A stretch of DNA of 64,000 nucleotides from Shewanella dokdonensis (GTDB taxonomy: Bacteria > Pseudomonadota > Gammaproteobacteria > Enterobacterales > Shewanellaceae): contig NZ_CP074572.1 in assembly GCF_018394335.1 (NCBI RefSeq), forward strand, positions 1,178,001 to 1,242,000. Direction: 5' to 3'. Of this stretch, positions 11,041 to 19,265 are shown piece after piece. The notes beneath the pieces were generated by a model, which was given only the letters and a program-made list of their open reading frames with translations, was not told the DNA's origin and did no database searches. Numbering within the stretch: position 1 is the first letter of the stretch; each line of letters starts with the position of its first letter. The translations under genes were made by a program, and so were the position numbers.

Positions 11041-11056
11041 TAGGTAATTTTACTTA
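11041..11056. promoter_or_regulatory. Second copy of the operator-like palindrome
   Basis: TAGGTAATTTTACTTA differs from the core of the upstream palindrome (TAGGTAATATTACCTA) at two positions. It lies 92 bp closer to the cytochrome gene, and a further half-site TAGGTATT follows at 11065. Two related copies in one promoter support a regulator-binding role. Confidence 0.5.
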
Positions 11057-11169
11057 GCACACCCTAGGTATTAAGCATCTGGTTACTGAAATAAAACAAA
11101 ATAAAATAATCATTGCAAAATAACTATTATTTCAAATCATTTTGCATCACCTAAAGAGGGTAAACCAAG

Positions 11170-11529
11170 ATGAAATTAATCACTATCGCATTTTCCATGT
11201 CGCTGTTGATATTAAGTGGCAGCAATATTGCGCAGGCACAAGAGTTCCAGTGGCAAGCCTACCATTTAAAAAATGGGGTCAAATGTCAGGATTGCCACGG
11301 GGCAGATACACAAGCTGCGGTAAAAAACAGCAGTTGTCTGACCTGCCATGGCTCCTATGCTGAGCTGGCAAATAAAACCAAAGATATGCAGCAAAATCCC
11401 CACATGAGTCCGCACTTTGAAAATCTGGAATGCAGCAGTTGCCACGCCAGCCATACCCAACTAACCAACTTCTGCCAGGACTGCCACGGTCCTATCGTCA
11501 GGGACGCTAAGTTCAGCAAAATCAAATAA
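11170..11529 (+). CDS. Periplasmic tetraheme cytochrome c (flavocytochrome c3-type heme domain)
   Basis: A 119-residue protein with a Sec signal peptide (cleavage after AQA, about residue 23) and four CXXCH motifs (CQDCH, CLTCH, CSSCH, CQDCH). Spacing and size match the tetraheme domain of Shewanella fumarate reductase FccA and the stand-alone cytochromes that pair with FAD reductases. It would pass electrons from the quinol pool (via CymA, not in window) to the flavoprotein encoded 24 bp downstream. ATG 11170 follows AGAGGG. The heme and flavin parts, fused in FccA, are encoded here as separate genes. Confidence 0.92.
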   Translation: MKLITIAFSMSLLILSGSNIAQAQEFQWQAYHLKNGVKCQDCHGADTQAAVKNSSCLTCHGSYAELANKTKDMQQNPHMSPHFENLECSSCHASHTQLTNFCQDCHGPIVRDAKFSKIK

Positions 11530-11553
11530 TCCGGGCTATTGAGGGTGACATAT

Positions 11554-13073
11554 ATGAAAGCAACATTGAATAACGTATTTGCCCTGGGCATTCTGGCGCT
11601 TGCCAGACTGCTTACGGGAAAACTATTGAATATACAACCGATATCGCAGTAGTCGGCGGTGGTGCAGTGGGCTTATCGGCTGCCGTCACTGGGGCAGAAG
11701 CGGGTGCCAAAGTGATAGTCGTGGAAAAAATCCTTACCTGGGGGAAGCTCTAATTTTGCCGAAGGGCTGTTTGCCGTTGAAAGTGACTATCAGCGTGCTA
11801 AATCCTACGCGCTCACCAAAGACCAAGCTTATGAACACATCATGGAGTATTCCCACTTCAAGAATGATGGTGCTATCGAACGGGAGTTTGTCGATGAGTC
11901 TGCCGACAATCTGCGTTGGTTAAACAAGCACGGGGTGGATTTTGAAGTGGTGCAGATTTCCCCGAAAGAACCGGAAACCTGGCATCTGATCAAAAACCGC
12001 GAGCAGTTTGTACATGGCGCGGCACTAGTCACCGCCCTGCAAGAACATGCCCAAAAAGACGGAGTACAGTTCTTGATGCGTACGCCTGCCAACACCTTGC
12101 TCTATGAAAATGGCAAAGTCACTGGCGTAAAAGCAAAAGATCACAAAGGCAATGACATTGTCATTCACGCCAAGGCGGTCATTATCGGTACTGGCGGTTT
12201 TGGTAACAGCCCGAAAAAATCGACCAGTGGACCCATTTTGATGGAAAAGATTTCAAACCGACTCTGCCGCTAAATAAAACCGGTGACGGCATCGAAATGG
12301 GGCGTGAGATTGGCGCTGCCCATGAAGGCGAAACCTTAATGCTGCATCCCGGTACCGAAGGGAAAGGCATTATTCCGCTGGGTAACATCTATACCATGAC
12401 TTGGCAGCCAGCCAACATGTGGGTCAATGCTCATGGTAACCGCTTTGTCGATGAAACCGTGGCCTTCAGTTTTGCCCATGCCGGTAACACCATTGGCCGG
12501 CAAAAGGGCCATTACGCTTGGGCCATTTTTGATGATGCCGAGTTGCAACACGCCAAGAATGATGGTGTTGATAACGGCGTCGGCGTGTTGGTTCCGGTGA
12601 TGACCAAGTTGAAAAACATCGATAGCGAAATCAAAAATGCGCTGGCAGCCAAGAGTGAGAGCTTTAAATCTGCCACCAGTATTGAACAGTTAGCCAAAGC
12701 GATTGATGTGCCAGTTGCCAATCTAAAACACGCTTACGATAGCTACAATCTGGCCGCGACAACCCATTACGATGAAGCCTTCAATAAAGATCGCATGTGG
12801 ACACGCCCATTGAATCACGGACGTTTGTATGCCGTGAAACTGATGCCTTACCACTTCACGTCTGTTGGCGGGCTGCGCATCAATACCCAGATGTCCGTAG
12901 TCAATACCGATGACAACCCTATTAAGGGGCTGTATGCCGGTGGTAATGATGTGGGAGGCATCTACTCAGATACCTACACCTTATGGGCCTCTGGACACGC
13001 TTTTGGCTTTGCGACCTACTCTGGTCGAAAGGCCGCCCAAAATGCACTCGACTATATCAAAATCGGTAAATGA
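11554..13073 (+). CDS. FAD-dependent periplasmic reductase, FccA/UrdA-like (four frameshifts)
   Basis: About 507 residues after repair; flavoprotein subunit of the fumarate reductase/urocanate reductase superfamily. Visible are the FAD dinucleotide motif VVGGGAVGLSAA, GSSNFAEGLFAVES, IIGTGGFG, a mobile clamp region, and the C-terminal YHFTSVGGLRINTQ and GLYAGGNDVGGIYSDTY FAD/substrate loops. The C-terminal substrate loop differs from FccA (HHTMGG is replaced by HFTSVGG), so fumarate is not assured. Single-base losses fall in A4 11619-11622, A6 11725-11730, G5 11740-11744 and A6 12214-12219; adding one base at each restores one frame. The signal peptide reads MKATLNNVFALGILALA and its cleavage site is unclear. 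Partner of the upstream tetraheme cytochrome. Confidence 0.85.
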
Positions 13074-13084
13074 GCGGAGACACT

Positions 13085-13981
13085 ATGACTAAGTTAACAA
13101 CGTTAGCCGGTGCCCTGCTTACGGCCGGCCTGTTCAGCACTAGCGTGCTGGCCACAGAAGGTGGCGGTGGCGTTTACCCTAACGGTGCCGAAGGCTATAT
13201 GGCGGGAGCATTACCGCCAGCGGGACTGTACTATCAGAATTTTCTCAACCACTATACGGTTGACCGTTTGAACGATGCCGATGGTCACAACAGTGGTGCC
13301 AACGTTAATTTGCAGGCGAGCGCCGATGTGTCACGTTTCATCTACATGACACACTATCAGCTGTTAGGTGCCGACTACGGCATGTACACCACTATCCCAC
13401 TGGTACACATCAGTGGCGAGCTGCAAGCTGGCCCTGCCGATATCCACTCCAGTGTTAGCGGCCTCGGCGATATTTCCATCGCGCCTATCATGTTAGGCTG
13501 GCATTTTACCCACTGGCATTTTGCCGCAGCGCTGGAATTTACGGCCCCCACTGGCGAATATAACCAGTATCGTTTTGCCAATCCCGGCCGTAACTATTGG
13601 GTAACAACGCCAGTATTTGTGACGACTTACCTGAATAATGGCTTCGAGGCTTCTGCCAAGTTTATGTACGATATCAACGCCAAAAACGATGATACCGACT
13701 ATAAATCTGGTCAAGAATTTCACTTCGATTACGCCCTAGGTTACCACGTAGCGAACTACACGTTAGGCTTAGCTGGATATTATTATCAGCAGACAACCGA
13801 TGATAAAGTGGGCGGCGAAATTTACCAGGATGGCTACAAAGGCAAAGTATTTGCTATTGGCCCGGCGGTAAAAATCGATGGGCAAATGGGGTCTTTGGAG
13901 CTGAGATACCAAAAAGAAGTGAATGCGGAGAACCGCCCCGAGGGTGACAAGTTCTGGGTCAAAGTCACCTTAGCACTCTAA
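13085..13981 (+). CDS. MetA/SphA-type outer-membrane channel
   Basis: A 298-residue protein with a signal peptide (cleavage after VLA) and a beta-barrel pattern ending in an aromatic/hydrophobic strand. The N-terminal EGGGGVYPNGAEGYMAGALPP run is the hallmark of the Phenol_MetA_deg family (PF13557), found beside aromatic and hydrocarbon degradation genes and thought to import hydrophobic substrates. ATG 13085 with GGAG upstream is preferred over an in-frame ATG at 13070 that overlaps the previous stop. Third gene of the cytochrome-flavoprotein operon, so it may bring the electron acceptor across the outer membrane; that link is inference. Confidence 0.8.
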   Translation: MTKLTTLAGALLTAGLFSTSVLATEGGGGVYPNGAEGYMAGALPPAGLYYQNFLNHYTVDRLNDADGHNSGANVNLQASADVSRFIYMTHYQLLGADYGMYTTIPLVHISGELQAGPADIHSSVSGLGDISIAPIMLGWHFTHWHFAAALEFTAPTGEYNQYRFANPGRNYWVTTPVFVTTYLNNGFEASAKFMYDINAKNDDTDYKSGQEFHFDYALGYHVANYTLGLAGYYYQQTTDDKVGGEIYQDGYKGKVFAIGPAVKIDGQMGSLELRYQKEVNAENRPEGDKFWVKVTLAL

Positions 13982-14017
13982 GCCTTCTTGCTGTTCAAAA
14001 TATGTGTGGTTATATGC

Positions 14018-14045
14018 AATCCGCTGTGGTCGGCCACAGCGGATT
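14018..14045. terminator. Hairpin terminator between convergent genes
   Basis: AATCCGCTGTGG (14018-14029) and CCACAGCGGATT (14034-14045) are perfect 12-bp arms around a 4-base loop, 37 bp after the barrel gene. The AT ends of the stem and the following TATCT make a moderate intrinsic terminator. Confidence 0.65.
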
Positions 14046-14103
14046 TATCTATCGGCAAAGGATACCCATCCGCCGCATCAGTAATTCATGACGACAGCAG
14101 CTA

Positions 14104-16650
14104 TCAGTCGGAATGGGGAAAGAAAGTTGCCATCAATTCCTCTATCGGTAACGGTTTACTGAAGAAAAATCCCTGAAAATTGCCGCAGCCATGCTGTAAC
14201 AGAAAATCTCGCTGAGTGGCGGTTTCTACCCCTTCGGCAATCGCTTCCAGCGCCAATGAGTCGCAAATGCCAAGAATGGCCTCCACAATAGCCGCATCCC
14301 CACTGTTATCCGTTACATCCTTTACAAATGATCGGTCAATCTTCACCTGATCTACCGGCAGTTGTTTCAAGTAGGCCAGAGAGGAATACCCGGTTCCAAA
14401 ATCATCCAGGGAAAACTGCACCCCAACGGCTTTTAGTTGCAGAATTTTTTGCTTGGCAGCATCCACATCTTGCAATACCGCGCTTTCTGTCAGCTCCAGC
14501 TTTAACCGTTCCCCGCGCGCCCCAGACTGCGTCAGTTCATACAACACTTCGGCAGCATAATTGCTGCGTAAAAACTGCCGGGCACTCACATTGATAGCAA
14601 TGCTCAACGCCTGAGTCTGAGATGACTGCTGCCAACTCACGAGTTGCCGACAAGCTTGCTGTAACACCCACAAGCCTATTTCGTTGATGAGTCCAGACTC
14701 TTCCGCCACCGGAATAAACTGCTCTGGAGACACCAGTTCCCCATTGGCTTTTTGCCAGCGCAGTAGCGCTTCCACCCCAAACATAGTGCCGTTGCTATCC
14801 ACCTGCGGCTGATAATACAGGCGTAATTCATGCCGTGAAATGGCCTGTTTCAGCCCATGCTCAATATGACTGCGCCGCGATATGGCCTGCTGAATGGTCG
14901 CATCAAAAAACTGAATATTATTGCGACCTCCGGCCTTAGCCTTGTTGAGCGCCATATCCACCTGCGTCAACATTTCATCGATGGAGAGGCCGTCACCACA
15001 AAAAACCGTCACCCCGATGCTGACGGTTGCCATGTAGCCGTTAAGCAACAGATCGATATCAAATGGCTTTAATAATTGCTCACGGACATTATTTGCAATG
15101 GTGGTCGCCTCAGTAACCGCGTCACACATTGCCGGCGCTAGACCTTCCAACAGAATGACAAATTCATCGCCGCCGATGCGCGCCATCGTGTCCTGTTTAG
15201 GCAATATCTGTTGAATACGCTTAGCGACTTCAACCAATAGCCGGTCGCCTACACTGTGCCCATGTGTGTCATTGAGCATTTTGAAATTGTCGAGATCCAG
15301 CAGCAGAATCGCATCATAGCGGCCATTGCGAGCACTGTTAGTCCGGGCGATTTTCAGCCGTTCCAGCAATAATCGGCGATTGGGCAATGCGGTCAAAGGA
15401 TCGTAAAATGCCAGAGTGCGGATCTGTTCCTCCGCTTGTTTGCGTTCAGTAATATCGCGCATTACCGCCACAAAATAGGTTTCGCCTCCTTGCTGCCAGC
15501 TACTTAGCGACATCTCGATTTGCAGTGGTTGGCCATTGCGATGCATCCCGACCACTTCGCTGATGCGCCCCACATCTGCCGTTGAGCGGCCAAGGGTTAA
15601 GCCACCATTGGCGAATCGCTGTGGCAGATAACGGCTGGGGATCAAATTGGCTAAAGGTTTGCCAACCATCTCATCTTCACGATAACCGAACAGCAATTCG
15701 GCCGCGCGGTTGCAGAAGATCACCTCACCGCGCTGATTAGCTTGCAGCACACCGTCCTGCGCCACTTCAACCAAGGTGCGAAACTTAGATTCACTTTCCT
15801 TCAACGCGGCTTCTTTCATTTTGATACGAGCCACCATCTGGTTGAAAGCATGACCAATACGGCTAAATTCACCGGGTAATGCTTCCAACTGCTCAACCTG
15901 GGCTTGGTCGCCCATGCTTTCAATGCCCTGGTTTAATTTAGCAATTGGCCAGATGACGTTGCGTTTGATCAACAGGAAAATCACCAGGAGCAGTAACACG
16001 CTAGAGCAAAAAATCCACCAAAACTGCATGGAGAAAATGTGCTGCACTCTTTGCATCACAATCGCACCGGGAATTTTGATGCTGACAATGCCGCGCAAAT
16101 CGCCCACCTGGTAGTTGTAGGCCGCATCATAATGCGCCCGAATGGTTGCTGGCGCAGACGCCTTGCTACCGTGGCAGGTCAAGCAATAGGGTTCCACCCA
16201 AATTGGCCGGGCATAATGATAAAACTGTCGCCCCTGTTTATCGGTGAAGGGCACAAACAGACGTTGCGCTTGCGGGTGTTGCTTAAAATAACTAAGCGCG
16301 GCCTGTTCAATGGCATCCGCTTGGTGATCAGCATTACGGGGAATATTGGAGACATTGTCGAATGAAAAACCGGAATCTTCCCAATTGGGGATATCTTTGG
16401 AGATTAATCCCAGCGCATGCGCAGGCAGAAATCCTAAGGTTTTATCCGTTAACGGCAGACCGCTTTCGAGAAACTGATGGTGATAAACCCGCCGAGTCGC
16501 CATCAGCAAGGCGCGGATCCGTTCAGCTGATTGCAACAGCTCTTCTTCGGATTCTCGCTGGATAAAAATATAAGTGGCGTACTGCAGCGTAAAAAAGCCT
16601 GCGACAAACACCGCCAGCACAGCAAATAACATCTTGCGGCTGAGTGACAT
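14104..16650 (-). CDS. Heme-motif sensor, PAS-GGDEF-EAL cyclic-di-GMP enzyme
   Basis: 848 residues. TM1 at about 5-30 and TM2 at about 205-230 flank a periplasmic Tll0287-like (DUF3365) domain carrying a c-type heme motif CLTCH at residues 156-160. HAMP is at about 232-285, PAS at about 290-400, GGDEF with intact IGGDEF (493-497), and EAL with intact EALLRW (627-632), plus DDFGTGYSSL and IAEGVET. Both catalytic signatures look complete, so it could make or break c-di-GMP. ATG 16650 is preferred over an upstream in-frame ATG because it directly precedes the basic-hydrophobic anchor. It lies convergent with the respiratory module. A periplasmic covalent heme suggests sensing of redox state or a small ligand. 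Confidence 0.9.
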   Translation of the reverse strand: MSLSRKMLFAVLAVFVAGFFTLQYATYIFIQRESEEELLQSAERIRALLMATRRVYHHQFLESGLPLTDKTLGFLPAHALGLISKDIPNWEDSGFSFDNVSNIPRNADHQADAIEQAALSYFKQHPQAQRLFVPFTDKQGRQFYHYARPIWVEPYCLTCHGSKASAPATIRAHYDAAYNYQVGDLRGIVSIKIPGAIVMQRVQHIFSMQFWWIFCSSVLLLLVIFLLIKRNVIWPIAKLNQGIESMGDQAQVEQLEALPGEFSRIGHAFNQMVARIKMKEAALKESESKFRTLVEVAQDGVLQANQRGEVIFCNRAAELLFGYREDEMVGKPLANLIPSRYLPQRFANGGLTLGRSTADVGRISEVVGMHRNGQPLQIEMSLSSWQQGGETYFVAVMRDITERKQAEEQIRTLAFYDPLTALPNRRLLLERLKIARTNSARNGRYDAILLLDLDNFKMLNDTHGHSVGDRLLVEVAKRIQQILPKQDTMARIGGDEFVILLEGLAPAMCDAVTEATTIANNVREQLLKPFDIDLLLNGYMATVSIGVTVFCGDGLSIDEMLTQVDMALNKAKAGGRNNIQFFDATIQQAISRRSHIEHGLKQAISRHELRLYYQPQVDSNGTMFGVEALLRWQKANGELVSPEQFIPVAEESGLINEIGLWVLQQACRQLVSWQQSSQTQALSIAINVSARQFLRSNYAAEVLYELTQSGARGERLKLELTESAVLQDVDAAKQKILQLKAVGVQFSLDDFGTGYSSLAYLKQLPVDQVKIDRSFVKDVTDNSGDAAIVEAILGICDSLALEAIAEGVETATQRDFLLQHGCGNFQGFFFSKPLPIEELMATFFPHSD

Positions 16651-16852
16651 TGACCCTGTCCTTGTCAATCTAGGGCTGAAACACACCGATACCGATATAG
16701 TTATTTTGTGGTTAAAAAGCTCAAAAATTCAACAAGCAAGCCATCTCTTTTAACATAATGAGAAACGGGTCATGCTGCCACCGCGAGCAAGGTCATTTTT
16801 TCCATGACAGACAGTAACTTCTTGGTCACTTTTAGCGTCATCACTCAGCAGT

Positions 16853-17275
16853 TTACTCGACTGAATTCAGGTTATCGCGCATTTGTTGTAACGCCGCATC
16901 CAGCAACGACTGCTGAGTTGCAGAAATACCCGAGGTCATTTTTTCGGCCACTTGCCGTTGCAGTTCTTCGGCCTGCGCCAGACAGGTGCCGCCTTGAGCG
17001 GTCAATTGCAGCAATATACTGCGGCGATCCTGCGGGTGTGGCAATTTCTGTAGTAACCCCTGTTGTTCCATATCCATGACCAAACGAGTCACCTGCGCTT
17101 TATCACGGTGCAGTTTCTGCGCCACCAATTGTGGCGTAATGCCATAACCCGCGCCCACTTGTCTCAACACCCAGAAATACAGCAATGACATGCCGGGCAG
17201 CTCGCGGTTAAACAACTTTTGCAGCGCCGCCTTGTGCGATTCAAGTACGGCAAACAGGGATTGATCAATATTCAT
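16853..17275 (-). CDS. MarR-family transcriptional regulator
   Basis: A 140-residue winged-helix protein of MarR type. The DNA-binding core has ITPQLVAQKLHRDKAQVTRLVMDMEQQGLLQKLPHPQDRRS (recognition helix and wing with the conserved D-x-R-R), flanked by dimerisation helices. It is divergent from a DUF3861 gene. The 98-bp gap contains two TTGA-N5-TCAA inverted repeats that fit a MarR dimer. No cysteine is positioned for OhrR-like redox sensing (none seen). Effector unknown. Confidence 0.88.
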   Translation of the reverse strand: MNIDQSLFAVLESHKAALQKLFNRELPGMSLLYFWVLRQVGAGYGITPQLVAQKLHRDKAQVTRLVMDMEQQGLLQKLPHPQDRRSILLQLTAQGGTCLAQAEELQRQVAEKMTSGISATQQSLLDAALQQMRDNLNSVE

Positions 17276-17277
17276 TG

Positions 17278-17320
17278 GTTGACTTTATCAACTATTTTGG
17301 ATTTAATTGATTTTATCAAC
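17278..17320. promoter_or_regulatory. Twin MarR operator repeats (GTTGA-N5-TCAAC)
   Basis: GTTGA-CTTTA-TCAAC at 17278-17292 and ATTGA-TTTTA-TCAAC at 17306-17320 are inverted repeats spaced 28 bp apart, between the divergent MarR and DUF3861 genes. The first begins 3 bp before the MarR start codon, fitting autorepression. Confidence 0.65.
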
Positions 17321-17373
17321 TAAACCGGTAAAACAAAACTATCACAGTGCCAAATCGCAACAGGAGTCGACTT

Positions 17374-17646
17374 ATGCCACATCAATACCGTATCACCGTT
17401 GAAAAAATGGATGGTGACACCCCAGTACAAGCGCTGCGCTTTGACGCCACCAATCACGATGACTTTTTCGCGATTCTCGAACGGGCTAATGGCCGCCTAG
17501 GTTTCAGCGATGAACAAACTAAAAATTTTATCATCGGTCTGAAACTGTTCGGTGAAGTGATCACGGCCGAACGCAAACATCCACTGTTCAGCGAAATCGG
17601 CCCACAACTCAAGCTGTTTATGAAAAAGCTTAAATCCGCGAACTGA
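17374..17646 (+). CDS. DUF3861 small protein
   Basis: 90 residues; matches the small DUF3861 family (MPHQYRITVEKMDGD..., conserved FDATNHDD and GLKLFGEV). No signal peptide or membrane segment, so cytoplasmic. Biochemical role unknown. ATG 17374 has AGGAG 9 bases upstream, better than an in-frame codon at 17347. Divergent MarR regulator with twin operators suggests it is the regulated target. The stop lies one base from the convergent nifF stop. Confidence 0.8.
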   Translation: MPHQYRITVEKMDGDTPVQALRFDATNHDDFFAILERANGRLGFSDEQTKNFIIGLKLFGEVITAERKHPLFSEIGPQLKLFMKKLKSAN

Positions 17647-17647
17647 G

Positions 17648-18183
17648 TTACAACGCTAATTCGGCTTGCAGCTGGGCGACCCAAGTGGCCACGCGATCAT
17701 CACTGAGACTCGCCTGATTATCTTTGTCGATTACCAGACCGACAAAACGGTCGTCCAGCACTGCCGCTGACTGATTAAATTGGTATCCATCAACCGGCCA
17801 ACTCCCCACAACCTCGGCACCACAAGCGATGACACAGTCATAAAGCTCACCGAGCGCATCTACAAATTCATCGGGGTAGTTCACCTGATCGCCGAGCCCA
17901 AACAAGGCAACTTTCTTACCGGACAAATCAAGCTCATCAAAGTTAGGCATGAACTCTTCCCAACTGGCTTCCTGGCACTCAGCCGATAGCCCTGGCAATT
18001 GCCCGTCGCCCAGCGTTGGGGTGCCAAAAATCAACACATCATATTCATCAAAAACCGCGGTATCTTCTACCCGGTTAATGTTCAGTGGTTTGGCAGCCAC
18101 GTCGCCCAGTTGTGTTGCAATCTGCTTGGCGATCTTGCGGGTACTGCCGGTATCTGTTCCAAAAAAATTGCGACTTTTGCCAT
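17648..18183 (-). CDS. nifF: Flavodoxin NifF, electron donor to nitrogenase (one frameshift)
   Basis: About 178 residues after repair; long-chain flavodoxin. The FMN phosphate loop is FFGTDTGSTRKIA, followed by LIFGTPTLGDGQLPG and LFGLGDQVNYPDEF; similarity to Azotobacter/Klebsiella NifF is clear (SWEEFMP, DALGELYD, VGSWPVDGY). It carries single electrons to the nitrogenase Fe protein. The true start is ATG 18183 (MAKVAIF) with AGGGG upstream; the A7 run at 18161-18167 lacks one base, which otherwise forces a wrong N-terminus. It has its own sigma-54 promoter and NifA site and follows the rnf operon on the same strand. Confidence 0.9.
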
Positions 18184-18221
18184 GATTAGCCCCTTGCAAA
18201 AAATGGATTCAGCACTAACAG

Positions 18222-18237
18222 TGCAATTCGCGTTCCC
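18222..18237 (-). promoter_or_regulatory. Sigma-54 promoter of nifF
   Basis: On the minus strand GGGAAC-GCGAA-TTGCA keeps the invariant GG-N10-GC of -24/-12 promoters and 9 of the 11 consensus positions of TGGCAC-N5-TTGCA. It lies about 40 bp before the nifF start and about 60 bp from a NifA-type site. Confidence 0.75.
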
Positions 18238-18298
18238 GCTATAACATATTGAATTTCATTTAGTTAGATAATTATCTGTAGCACAGCCACTAACAATT

Positions 18299-18314
18299 TG
18301 TCACAAAGCTGACA
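18299..18314. promoter_or_regulatory. NifA upstream activator site for nifF
   Basis: TGTCACAAAGCTGACA fits TGT-N10-ACA exactly and lies 62 bp upstream of the nifF -24 element, in the gap between rnfH and nifF. Confidence 0.8.
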
Positions 18315-18315
18315 A

Positions 18316-18585
18316 TTACGCGTCGTCATCATCATCGTCGGCATCTTGCGGCGGTTGCCAGGTAATTGCCCGATAGATCTCAACCCGATCGCCATCTTTC
18401 AGTGGCGCATCCAGCGCGGTGATTTTGCCAAATATGCCAACTTTCTGCCGATCCAATTTAATCGCCGGAAACATCGCCAAAATGCCTGAAGCCTCGATAG
18501 CTGACATTAAGGTGGCCTCGTCGCTTAACTGCACGGGCAACCATACTTGCTCCTGTGGCAAGGCATATACCACACTGACTTTCAT
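18316..18585 (-). CDS. rnfH: RnfH family protein
   Basis: 89 residues, ubiquitin-like fold of the RnfH/UPF0125 family (MKVSVVYALPQEQ..., IGIFGK.-type KVGIFGKITALDAPLKDGDRVEIYRAI). An acidic tail (seven consecutive Asp near the end, DADDDDDDA) is unusual. It is the last gene of the rnf operon and overlaps the rnfE stop by four bases (ATGA). In Rhodobacter, RnfH accompanies Rnf in nitrogen fixation; its exact role is not settled. ATG 18585 is chosen because it starts the conserved domain. Confidence 0.85.
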   Translation of the reverse strand: MKVSVVYALPQEQVWLPVQLSDEATLMSAIEASGILAMFPAIKLDRQKVGIFGKITALDAPLKDGDRVEIYRAITWQPPQDADDDDDDA

Positions 18586-19265
18586 GATGCACCGCCTGAG
18601 ACCGCGGCCGCTACCGCCTTGCGTTGTTGCAACCACAGTGACGTTTTCTGTTTCAGCGCCAGTACCGCACCTAACACCAAAAAGCCGCCTGGCGGCAGGA
18701 TCACCAGCAGCAAGCCGCGGTAATCATGGATAACCGTGGTTTCCAGAAAAGCAAAATGTTGGCCGAGCAACAGGCTAGCATTGGCAAACAAAGTGCCACT
18801 GCCAATGATCTCGCGAATGCCACCAAGGACAGTCAACACCCAGGTGAACCCCAAGCCCATCGCCAGCCCATCCACCATGGCCGGCAGTACCGATGCTTTG
18901 CTGGCAAAAGATTCCACCCGCCCCAAGATGGCGCAGTTGGTTACGATGAGCGGAATGAACAGTCCCAGCACTTTATGCAGCGGGTGTAACCAAGCGTTGA
19001 GCATGACGTCAATCAGGGTCACCAAGGAGGCGATGATGATGATGTTAGCGGGGATCCGCACCGCTTTACTGATAATGCCTTTAGCCATGGATGTCAGCAT
19101 GTTGGAAGCCACCATCACCACTGTAGTCGCCAGCCCAAGTCCCAGACCATTAGTGGCACTGCCAGTGACCGCCAGCAAGGGGCACAAGGCCAAACTCTGT
19201 TTCAGAATGATATTGTTGTGCCACAGCCCATCTGCCGTGATGTGTGAGTAATCATTGTTTGCCAT
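18582..19265 (-). CDS. rnfE: RnfE, membrane subunit of Rnf complex
   Basis: 227 residues with six membrane helices; RnfE/NqrD family. Conserved LCPLLAVTGSATNGLGLG and IPLIVTNCAILGR, whose cysteines line the membrane 2Fe-2S site shared with RnfA. Rnf couples ferredoxin/NADH electron transfer to ion movement; in diazotrophs it runs toward reducing low-potential ferredoxin or flavodoxin for nitrogenase. Start overlaps the rnfG end by 14 bases. No frame problem in this gene. Confidence 0.93.
   Translation of the reverse strand: MANNDYSHITADGLWHNNIILKQSLALCPLLAVTGSATNGLGLGLATTVVMVASNMLTSMAKGIISKAVRIPANIIIIASLVTLIDVMLNAWLHPLHKVLGLFIPLIVTNCAILGRVESFASKASVLPAMVDGLAMGLGFTWVLTVLGGIREIIGSGTLFANASLLLGQHFAFLETTVIHDYRGLLLVILPPGGFLVLGAVLALKQKTSLWLQQRKAVAAAVSGGAS

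Larger units (their letters stand above)
10793..11169. promoter_or_regulatory. Shared promoter region of sensor kinase and cytochrome operon
   Basis: A 377-bp AT-rich divergent intergenic region. It contains a perfect 18-bp palindrome at 10948-10965 and a related imperfect copy at 11041-11056 (separate entries). AGAGGG at 11154-11159 is the ribosome-binding site of the cytochrome gene. I see no other coding sequence in it. Confidence 0.6.

Noticed and set aside
11554..13073. Flavoprotein gene as a true pseudogene
   Set aside because: All four lesions are single-base losses in A4-A6 and G5 runs, and the rest of the protein is fully conserved, so sequence error is the simpler reading. It cannot be excluded.
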